This document shows, in pieces, positions 60,901 through 64,000 of a DNA stretch of 64,000 bases. The stretch's first letter is position 1; every line of letters begins with the position of its first letter. The translations under genes were made by a program, and so were the position numbers. The notes beneath the pieces were generated by a model. It worked only from the letters and a program-made list of their open reading frames with translations. It was not told the DNA's origin and did not search any database. Location: positions 358,001 to 422,000 of the forward strand of contig JACEVL010000671.1 in assembly GCA_020284085.1 (NCBI GenBank). The letters run 5' to 3'. This DNA is from Aporrectodea caliginosa (Eukaryota > Annelida > Clitellata > Crassiclitellata > Lumbricidae).

Positions 60901-61482
60901 AAAAGTCCCCTTGCAATTAATTATTATGGGAATTATTGGGGAACAACGTAAGTTCTCTTGCAAAGTCTGGGACGGGTATTACAGTCGTAGGTAAATAAAT
61001 TTAAAAAGTAATATATATTGTATATATATATATGTATTAAGAATGTGATCATATCAACTAAAAGAACAAAAATAAATCACATTAAAATATAAAACAAAGA
61101 TGGACTTAAGCTCGGATAAAAGTTTAAGAAAAATAAGTGCACGGTGGACGTAGAATATGAATATGACGTACCCTGTGGAATGTTGACGCCTAAGATGGAC
61201 ACTGTCCTGTTCACAATCCTCGCAACGAGGGTAGTGTTGGGAGCGTAGGCGAGGATCAACTGCTCTTCCCTGATGCCTACGAGACGACTCAGATTCGTAT
61301 TAACAGGGAAACTGTCGTAGGTCGTTGAGTTTGATAGGCGGCGGTCTGCTGCTACGCATCGCATCAGGAGGAGAAATAGAGTCAATAGAATTGGAAATAG
61401 AACGATTAAGATCGCCCTGATGATCTTCTTCTTCTGGAGCAACCAGTTCTTCCAGAGCAGCAAACAGAACTGTCTCCAGTTG
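36143..61482 (-). CDS. ABCA3-like: ABCA-subfamily full ABC transporter (ABCA3-like), 16 exons seen
   Basis: The exons below splice to about 1480 residues in this order: TM1 after an [13 protein letters not shown] motif; extracellular domain 1; [gap]; end of the first TM bundle with [12 protein letters not shown]1 (Walker [11 protein letters not shown]-loop CPQHD, LSGGQ, Walker [16 protein letters not shown]); second TM bundle with glycosylatable ECD2; NBD2 ([29 protein letters not shown]); and a C-terminal domain with [13 protein letters not shown]. The short extracellular domains and the expected ~1700 aa suit ABCA3-like lipid exporters, not ABCA1. The start codon is in an unseen upstream exon (the first visible exon begins in mid-codon). 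The TM2-TM5 exons (about 190 residues) are missing between 55029 and 58881. All other junction phases agree. Confidence 0.85.
36582..37378. other. Intron between the last two ABCA exons, first part
   Basis: No further exon recognised. Contains a short palindromic 'cccatataataatatggg' at about 37259. Confidence 0.4.
37387..37650. mobile_element. hAT-type MITE, 264 bp, 8-bp TSD
   Basis: Ends CAAGGCCGTA and TACGGCCTTG with inner 'aaacaccccc' arms. The duplication CTTTCTAT is exact (37379-37386 and 37651-37658). Non-autonomous, in the last ABCA intron. Confidence 0.88.
37659..38090. other. Intron sequence, no feature
   Basis: AT-rich remainder of the last ABCA intron. Confidence 0.4.
38091..38261 (-). 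CDS. ABCA exon o (NBD2 signature and Walker B)
   Basis: 171 bp; acceptor TTGTAG, donor CACAG/GTACAT. It encodes [25 protein letters not shown] and ILTSH. Confidence 0.93.
38590..38905 (+). pseudogene. Decayed retroelement ORF C-terminal fragment
   Basis: The plus strand reads [12 protein letters not shown] (about 38718-38753), R-T-G-L-E-F-L and, after a frameshift, [11 protein letters not shown] (about 38844-38876). These resemble the terminal 'ESLG...I-Q-R-x-N' region found after reverse transcriptase in some retroelements. It is antisense to the ABCA gene, within an intron. Confidence 0.5.
38997..39702 (-). CDS. ABCA exon n (last TM and NBD2 Walker A)
   Basis: 706 bp; acceptor TTTTAG, donor CTCAG/GTAGTG. 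It encodes the last TM helix, a linker, then NBD2 with [21 protein letters not shown] and the start of the signature. Confidence 0.93.
39703..40284. other. ABCA intron with a local duplication
   Basis: The sequence at 39708-39753 ('acaaaatcgcagtcgtgata' onward, ending in 'aagcaacaatta') is repeated almost exactly at 40087-40133. This is a direct duplication of the region next to exon n's acceptor, without the acceptor itself. Confidence 0.6.
40285..40512. repeat. ATAC-rich simple repeat
   Basis: Interrupted 'acatacatac' tetranucleotide run, purest at 40430-40500. Confidence 0.7.
40655..40894 (-). CDS. ABCA exon m (TM and FPNYC segment)
   Basis: 240 bp; acceptor TTGAAG, donor CCAG/GTAAAA. 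It encodes a TM helix ([12 protein letters not shown]), [10 protein letters not shown], and a Cys-rich loop (PNPCCPG). Confidence 0.85.
41169..41293 (-). CDS. ABCA exon l (TM helices of second half)
   Basis: 125 bp; acceptor TTTCAG, donor TTACAG/GTAAGA. It encodes [19 protein letters not shown], phase 2 in, 1 out. Confidence 0.88.
41294..41619. other. ABCA intron between exons k and l
   Basis: No exon recognised. Confidence 0.4.
41620..41950. repeat. ATC microsatellite and pyrimidine-rich tract
   Basis: A run of TCA/ATC trinucleotides at about 41628-41765 is followed by a TTCTTCTCC-type tract to about 41935. Confidence 0.85.
42020..42899 (-). CDS. ABCA exon k (second TMD with ECD2)
   Basis: 880 bp; acceptor ATTTCAG, donor ATGCTGG/GTGGGT. 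It encodes [16 protein letters not shown], a TM helix, ECD2 with several N-x-S/T sites and the conserved F-F-N-N-E-A-Y-H, then TM helices with K-E-R-K-S-G-A-K-H and W-D-Y-V-N-Y-L-V-P. Confidence 0.9.
42900..43566. other. ABCA intron between exons j and k
   Basis: Contains a short inverted pair of 'tccggtaa' motifs (43078-43160). No exon recognised. Confidence 0.4.
43567..43646 (-). CDS. ABCA exon j (variable linker)
   Basis: 80 bp; acceptor ACGCAG, donor GTTAC/GTCAGT. It encodes a hydrophilic linker. It is assigned by phase (2 in, 1 out) and position; the sequence itself is not conserved. Confidence 0.7.
43647..44332. other. ABCA intron between exons i and j
   Basis: No feature recognised. 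The stretch 44105-44240 has LINE-tail-like words, not enough to call. Confidence 0.35.
44333..44582 (-). CDS. ABCA exon i (post-NBD1 regulatory segment)
   Basis: 250 bp; acceptor CTGTAG, donor CTCAA/GTGAGT. It completes [10 protein letters not shown] and runs to [16 protein letters not shown], the conserved end of the first half. It is separated from exon h by a 5-kb intron filled with transposons. Confidence 0.92.
44648..48470. mobile_element. Foldback-type element with tandem-repeat inverted arms
   Basis: Two inverted arms of about 800 bp (44648-45456 and 47676-48470) begin with GTCCAGGCAAT. Each arm has a unique outer part of about 150 bp, then five units of about 152 bp (left copies start at 44801, 44952, 45104, 45257 and 45410). 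Each unit carries CCAAGATGGCGGCCAATATGG, a near-palindrome. The 2.2-kb middle holds a dead minus-strand LINE. Long inverted arms of tandem repeats are the mark of foldback elements. TA flanks are possible but ambiguous. Confidence 0.8.
45600..46520 (-). pseudogene. Decayed CR1/L2-like LINE inside the foldback element
   Basis: On the minus strand, in changing frames: [12 protein letters not shown] (about 46410-46445), V-R-D-L-R-V-T-L-D (46295-46321), [14 protein letters not shown] (46190-46240) and W-N-G-L-P-L-E-I-R near 45729-45755. These are the order and motifs of the C-terminal half of a non-LTR reverse transcriptase. Many stops and shifts. Confidence 0.68.
48560..49575 (+). pseudogene. 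Decayed CR1/L2-like LINE reverse transcriptase fragment
   Basis: The plus strand shows, over several frames, W-K-x-x-I-I-N-P-V-P-K (about 48833-48862), a [12 protein letters not shown] motif (about 49218-49255), [12 protein letters not shown] (about 49320-49355) and [14 protein letters not shown] (about 49518-49560). This is the reverse-transcriptase core of a CR1/L2-type LINE, broken by frameshifts and antisense in the ABCA intron. Confidence 0.75.
49666..49876 (-). CDS. ABCA exon h (NBD1 Walker B and H-loop)
   Basis: 211 bp; acceptor TTTACAG, donor AATACG/GTAAGA. It encodes [33 protein letters not shown] and the LKNKYG end. A dead LINE abuts it within about 100 bp on the 3' side. Confidence 0.93.
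49877..50461. other. ABCA intron between exons g and h
   Basis: AT-rich, no feature recognised. Confidence 0.4.
50462..50617 (-). CDS. ABCA exon g (NBD1 signature)
   Basis: 156 bp, phase 0/0; acceptor CACTAG (giving L-K-G across the junction), donor TCCAAG/GTAAAC. It encodes [17 protein letters not shown]. Confidence 0.92.
50677..51030 (-). CDS. Hypothetical 117-aa ORF with hydrophobic segments in ABCA intron
   Basis: ATG at 51030, stop at 50677. It encodes a peptide with a hydrophobic, Cys-rich stretch ([12 protein letters not shown], middle to C-terminal half). It lies between exons f and g of the ABCA gene on the same strand. It could be a nested single-exon gene, a transposon remnant or chance. 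No family recognised. Confidence 0.2.
   Translation of the reverse strand: MDIVKNFVFTGCIFRHSFQVFDAAIVAAVQSGICFGRNEYPLDSDRSMLKAFTWVQNYPTGSVFAIFCCCLSIFSLPIQLLKCKNPFTITVINRILSYLGKWLKYSYFCICINIQIL
51031..51550. other. ABCA intron sequence
   Basis: A short direct repeat 'agtccccgattc' occurs at 51156-51187. No exon recognised. Confidence 0.35.
51551..51705 (-). CDS. ABCA exon f (NBD1 Q-loop)
   Basis: 155 bp; acceptor TTTCAG, donor GCCATT/GTTAGT. It encodes P-S-x-[15 protein letters not shown] and LTVREHL. Confidence 0.92.
51885..51963. repeat. ATG microsatellite
   Basis: A pure run of about 26 ATG/GAT units. The open frames it creates are artefacts. Confidence 0.92.
52025..52142 (-). CDS. ABCA exon e (NBD1 Walker A)
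   Basis: 118 bp; acceptor CTTTAG, donor TAACAG/GTAAGT. It encodes KVAVNNL...GHNGAGKTT. Phase 0 in, 1 out. Confidence 0.92.
52143..53145. other. ABCA intron between exons d and e
   Basis: No supported feature beyond 'aatacaatacaatacaat' at 52435 and a poly-G run at 52836. Confidence 0.4.
53146..53292 (-). CDS. ABCA exon d (linker to NBD1)
   Basis: 147 bp, phase 0/0; acceptor TCTGCAG, donor ACTAAG/GTTTGG. It encodes K-D-Y-W-I-G, an acidic linker and G-I-Q-I-R-G-L-T-K, which opens NBD1. Confidence 0.85.
53581..53974. mobile_element. Tc1/mariner-type MITE with TA flanks, 394 bp
   Basis: Terminal inverted repeats of about 30 bp begin TGTAGGGGAAGGTTGCC at both ends, with TA on each side (53579-53580, 53975-53976). 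The inner motif 'cc(at)tctcaggca' is repeated in both orientations in the interior (about 53611, 53750 and 53775). Non-autonomous. Confidence 0.78.
54265..54440. repeat. Repeat with two GCGAAG hairpins
   Basis: 'acggcgaagccgt' (54279-54291) and 'acccgggcgaagccgggt' (54411-54428) are short perfect stems closed by GCGAAG-type loops. The copies 'cacgaaagcatg' at 54297 and 54355 show internal duplication. This may be the end of a mobile element; type not identified. Confidence 0.4.
54784..55029 (-). CDS. ABCA exon c (end of first TM bundle)
   Basis: It encodes C-K-x-x-G-x-F-x-x-x-G-x-G-x-x-W, then a TM helix and [18 protein letters not shown], all typical of ABCA proteins. Donor GTCACG/GTCAGT. 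Two in-phase acceptors are possible: TTCTAG at 55030 (chosen, since it includes the conserved C-K) and GCAAG at 54982. Either way it starts in phase 0, while exon b ends in phase 1. Confidence 0.8.
55030..55290. repeat. Degenerate minisatellite at an ABCA exon border
   Basis: About six copies of 'agaagttggatgagcgat' with variable AT-rich spacers. It starts directly at the chosen acceptor of exon c. Confidence 0.7.
55478..57209 (-). mobile_element. Decayed Tigger/pogo-like DNA transposon with subterminal repeat array
   Basis: 25-bp end repeats with one mismatch (starting AAGGGAGA..CCGTGTAATT) and TA next to both ends. Nine copies of GTGTAATTTGGACC or its complement lie near the ends (55488, 55662, 55684; 56767, 56788, 56804, 56828, 57169, 57186). 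The minus strand holds a broken coding region ending in a zinc-finger-like C-x2-C...W-x2-C-x2-C-x4-H-x2-C. TA duplication, length and this C-terminal finger fit pogo/Tigger elements. Confidence 0.75.
55870..56525 (-). pseudogene. Transposase remnant of the Tigger/pogo-like element
   Basis: Minus-strand pieces at 56521-56327 and 56239-55880 are open for 64 and 119 codons. The second has a Lys/Arg-rich stretch (SNRKSKRG) typical of the region before the C-terminal finger. The finger itself (Y-H-C-F-V-C-G... W-I-Q-C-E-K-C) is in another frame at about 56025-55935, so at least one frameshift separates them. The catalytic DDE core is not seen. Confidence 0.6.
57210..57485. other. ABCA intron sequence
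   Basis: Searched for the missing transmembrane exons; none recognised. Confidence 0.4.
57490..58060. repeat. 44-bp minisatellite, about 13 copies
   Basis: Units 'gtgacacatgtcacgcacat' plus 'cagccatgcatttc(a)ttacaagcc' repeat with few changes. It lies where the ABCA gene should have its TM2-TM5 exons. Confidence 0.92.
58061..58880. other. ABCA intron sequence, no exon recognised
   Basis: Includes short repeated 'accgcggtaatgg' (58347-58390) and 'gttaactaaact'-type low complexity at 58400-58530. Confidence 0.4.
58881..59144 (-). CDS. ABCA exon b (ECD1)
   Basis: 264 bp, phase 1 in and out; donor AATCCAG/GTATGT. It encodes the conserved F-x-S-E-x-x-L-x-x-Y-V segment, I-Y-K-I-R, and N-G-P-R before the expected aromatic block that begins the missing exon. 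Confidence 0.85.
59282..59629. mobile_element. Inverted-repeat MITE with TA flanks, 348 bp
   Basis: Ends GTGCCGGTGTC and GACACCGGCGAC, followed inward by 'gagtatcccc' and 'gggggatatg'-type arms. TA lies on both sides (59280-59281, 59630-59631). One arm has an extra base. Non-autonomous Tc1/mariner type is likely. Confidence 0.65.
59690..60240 (-). pseudogene. Decayed LINE ORF2 C-terminal fragment
   Basis: Minus strand: [13 protein letters not shown] (about 60120-60155), [12 protein letters not shown] (about 60020-60055), then a Pro/Arg-rich stretch and a relic of the W-N-x-L-P block (about 59815-59835). This is the order of LINE sequence after the reverse transcriptase. Stops and shifts are present. 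Confidence 0.68.
60241..61171. other. ABCA intron between exons a and b
   Basis: A poly-G run at 60247 and short simple repeat 'tatatatata' at 61015. No exon recognised. Confidence 0.4.
61172..61482 (-). CDS. ABCA exon a (TM1 and start of ECD1)
   Basis: 311 bp; acceptor GTTACAG, donor CACAGG/GTACGT. It encodes [13 protein letters not shown], a TM helix, then an Asn-glycosylatable extracellular stretch. It starts with the last base of a codon, so an upstream exon must carry the ATG. Confidence 0.85.
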
Positions 61483-61712
61483 CTGTAACAACATTCACTA
61501 ACAGTTGGTACTAGACAGCATCAAGACAATTCATCGCATTACATCACCTGATTCAGGCGCCCACTTCATCAGCACTGCTTTCAGGCATCATACATTACAA
61601 TGCTTACATTACGACATCAACTTCAGTTACTGAAACTGTATCATGTGAGCCTTTGTAAGGAGATATAATGTAATATACGGTGACGCGCTTTGAAGCAATA
61701 CATTTCGTTTTT

Positions 61713-61765
61713 ATGCATTTATTAAGCGCCACTATCTGATGACCAAGCATCATGCGATGACACAG
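61713..61765 (-). repeat. SINE tail fragment
   Basis: 'catttattaagcgccactatctgatgacc' is the reverse of the 3' end of the SINE at 14301; the head is missing. Confidence 0.45.
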
Positions 61766-61944
61766 AACAATTAAGATGCTCTATGACGCATGACTACTAA
61801 CTCTTCATATAACTCCCCACTAAACTACTATTTCATAATCTTAACCTGATAAATATTGACCAAATTAGACATGTCCAAATTTGCGAATGAATTATATCTT
61901 CTTCCGTCGGCCTTCGTCTCATTTTTTTCTTTATACGGCACAGG

Positions 61945-62712
61945 GCCTTCTCTGAAACGGTTATTTTCTGTCGAGCCATTGAAGAAGTACTTCAAGCACA
62001 ATTTTTTTCTTCATTTTTATTGATCCAGTTCATCGTAAAACAAGTGTTGAACATAAACATTCAATATACAACCAAGTAAAGACGTGAAATTACACTTTAT
62101 TACGCAAGTTTTTAATTTGGGCCCTAACCCAGCGGGAATTTCTCCCTTCTAGGTGTGCCTTTGCGCTGGACTTCCTACAAACCAGAAGCAATCGTTCTTA
62201 CATGAGTGTGTCCCTATGCTAGAACTAACACACGCAAATTCTCGATTGGTTTCAAGGACCATTATTATGGAACAACATACCGATTTCTATTAAAAATGTC
62301 ACAGGTTTCCCTCAATGTAAAAAGCTTATTCGTGCTTGCATACTAAATAACTGATAATTTACCGCAACCCGGTTTTTCGACATAGGATGAATTTTATAAT
62401 TCTTAGAACATTTTTCATAATAAAATATATTATCTATATTGTTATCTATGAGAAATCAGCCATTAGCACTCTCAATTTGGGCCCCAACCCAGCGGTAATT
62501 TCTCCCTTCTAGGTGTTCCGTTTGCGATGGACTTCCTATTTCACTTGTGTAATAAAGTGTAACTTCACGTCTTTACTTGGTTGTATATTGAACGTTTATG
62601 TTCAACGCTTGTTTTACGATGAAGTGGATCAATAAAAATGAAAAAAATGTGCTTGAAGTACTTCTTCAATGGCTCTACAGAAAATAACCGTTTCATAGAA
62701 GAAGGCCCGAAG
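61945..62712. repeat. Long inverted repeat enclosing a LINE tail
   Basis: About 165 bp at 61945-62110 (with 'cattgaagaagtacttcaagcac' and 'accaagtaaagacgtgaa') recur in reverse at 62541-62712. Inside, a 65-bp block starting 'atttgggccc(t/c)aacccagcgg' occurs twice in direct orientation (62115 and 62476). A non-autonomous foldback or an inverted duplication. Confidence 0.75.
62165..62360 (+). pseudogene. LINE ORF2 C-terminal fragment
   Basis: The plus strand reads F-Q-G-P-L-L-W-N-N-I-P and F-P-Q-C-K-K-L-I-R-A-C-I-L then stop (about 62250-62353), the typical end of a LINE polyprotein. One frameshift precedes it. It sits between the inverted arms at 61945-62712. Confidence 0.6.
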
Positions 62713-63049
62713 CCATACTCTCCGCGTTGCAATGCGAGCGCTCTAACCAGTCGGCTATCGTGTCTCCATGAACGAAAGAGGGTGAATTCAATTGGCTGAA
62801 GATTTTCTTTCGGATGAGGCGCAATGCAAAGGCAGCAATTCCACCTGTGAGCGATATTACCTTTTAGATATTTCTATTGGTTGACAACAAGCTGTCAGCT
62901 GGACACCATAATTATGCACAGAGAGTGAGGCCAGGGACGCTGATCATATGGACTGTAATGTTATGCGATGTATTGCAACGTAATCAGTACTTTATTACGC
63001 CCGAAGGCAGAAACAAAACATACATGCACAAATCTGAACAAACATAAAA
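62713..63049. other. tRNA-like fragment and LINE 3' end
   Basis: Minus strand 62768-62705 looks like a degenerate tRNA or SINE head (A box 'tagccgactggttagagc'); the T arm is not canonical, so it is not called a tRNA gene. 62985-63049 is probably the 3' UTR of the minus-strand LINE, with 'ttta(tt)' of an AATAAA signal near 62992. Confidence 0.4.
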
Positions 63050-63739
63050 TCAAACGCACAGACTGCGAAAATGTTCGTAAAGATCATTTATGCAACTAAA
63101 GTTACCGTTCAAGATGCCGACGAGATCAGAGTCACAAAGAAAGTGCTCAACAACGTAACACCAGAAAATATCCTGGAGAAAATTAGATGTCGAATGAACT
63201 AGTCGCCTATATAACATCATACGACGTTTCTTAATAATGTGATGCAAGTCTAGTCTACCAAGGCCACAAATTAAGCCTTTAACAGATTCCCATTTATTAA
63301 AACCAAATAACTTTCTATAAACAGAGTTCCAACATGCATTAAGTTCATCTTCCTGTCTCACTGTGTATTTAACTACGGCTGAAGCGTAAGTTAATATTGG
63401 CAAGCAGTAGCTTTCTTGCAAAGATAGATGAACCAACTCATTAAGATCTTTGGGACGTGCGTAGATACAATTACAGGCAGAGAAGAAAGATCGTCTCACC
63501 GATTCCGTGTTAAAATTAAGCGATTTACCATGATTAATCATCACACCCAAGTATTTTATTGATTGCACCCAAGGTATCGATACGTCTCCCAGAGTCATGG
63601 GAGTAATTGCGCGTTTAGCAGATTTACCTACAGCAATGCAATGAGACTTGGAAGGATTGAACTGTAGAGACAAATCATTAGTAATATACAATAGTAATAG
63701 ACAATAGTAATGTTGACCTGGAGGACTGTTTTGAGTCAT
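63050..63739 (-). CDS. Non-LTR retrotransposon reverse transcriptase, C-terminal part
   Basis: An uninterrupted frame of up to 229 codons. From about residue 30 it has F-N-P-S-K-S-H-C, I-K-Y-L-G-V, R-R-S-F-F-S-A-C-N and Y-C-L-P-I-L-T-Y, then W-N-S-V-Y-R-K-L-F-G-F. These are the finger/thumb and C-terminal motifs of LINE ORF2. The catalytic F-A-D-D block is missing upstream, so the element is 5'-truncated. The first ~25 residues are probably not part of it. No stops, so it is younger than the other LINE pieces here. Confidence 0.72.
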   Translation of the reverse strand: MTQNSPPGQHYYCLLLLYITNDLSLQFNPSKSHCIAVGKSAKRAITPMTLGDVSIPWVQSIKYLGVMINHGKSLNFNTESVRRSFFSACNCIYARPKDLNELVHLSLQESYCLPILTYASAVVKYTVRQEDELNACWNSVYRKLFGFNKWESVKGLICGLGRLDLHHIIKKRRMMLYRRLVHSTSNFLQDIFWCYVVEHFLCDSDLVGILNGNFSCINDLYEHFRSLCV

Positions 63740-64000
63740 CAGATGTCTGGATATTCCTCTCGTCTTTTTTGCTAGTTAGGGCGACCGGCGACTTCAGAAG
63801 AGAGCTACAAACAAACACAAGGAAGTTAATTGTGCGAAACAAAGTGACGATGCAATCTATCCAAATGGATCAGCGGTGACCGTTGAATGAGTGAAGGTTG
63901 AAGTCCCGATCTCAACATTGACTTATCACGTCACGAAACAATGGGCTAGTTGGTTGATGTATATCTATAATTAAAAATGTAGAGCTGATACTGATTAGAA
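63740..64000. other. Window end, no feature seen
   Basis: No gene or repeat recognised. Confidence 0.4.

Noticed and set aside
62705..62768. Possible tRNA gene on the minus strand
   Set aside because: A-box-like sequence is present, but the T arm and acceptor pairing are not canonical; more likely a SINE or tRNA relic.

Overview
The window is animal genomic DNA. Genes are split by GT/AG introns, repeats are abundant, and overall base composition is AT-rich. The recurrent 'taggcctac' motif, the mix of tRNA-derived SINEs, CR1/L2-type LINE remains and many small inverted-repeat transposons suggest a marine invertebrate deuterostome, most likely an echinoderm. That assignment is inference; no species marker was found.

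Three protein-coding genes can be built. (1) A single-exon gene at 1663-2046 (+) encodes a small one-pass membrane protein of the INAF-motif family (INAFM2-like). Two upstream ORFs chain into it through ATGA and TAATG overlaps. (2) A 14-coding-exon gene on the minus strand (32425 down to 15312, about 1173 aa, every splice phase consistent) encodes an ER-anchored coiled-coil protein of the kinectin/p180 ribosome-binding-protein (RRBP1) family. One giant exon carries a 17/24/31-residue coiled-coil repeat array. (3) A 16-exon gene on the minus strand (61482 down to 36143) encodes an ABCA-subfamily full transporter (ABCA3-like). Both nucleotide-binding domains are complete. The start codon lies in an unseen upstream exon, and the exons for most of the first transmembrane bundle are absent from the place they should occupy.

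Layout: 1-1500 repeats; 1500-2050 INAFM gene; 2050-15311 repeat-rich intergenic sequence and probable 3' UTR of the RRBP1-like gene; 15312-32447 RRBP1-like gene; 32448-36142 intergenic or 5' noncoding; 36143-61482 ABCA gene with introns full of transposons; 61483-64000 repeats, including an inverted repeat and a LINE fragment.

Mobile DNA is the main theme outside the genes. Three hAT-type MITEs have perfect 8-bp target-site duplications. Two copies of one PIF/Harbinger-type MITE have 3-bp duplications. Two MITEs have TA duplications. One decayed 1.73-kb Tigger/pogo-like element has nine subterminal copies of a 14-bp motif. A roughly 3.8-kb foldback element has arms built from ~152-bp tandem units, each with a YY1-like AAGATGGCGGC site, and it encloses a dead LINE. 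Several decayed LINE fragments and a family of tRNA-derived SINEs are also present. The genes show no operon-like or pathway relationship.
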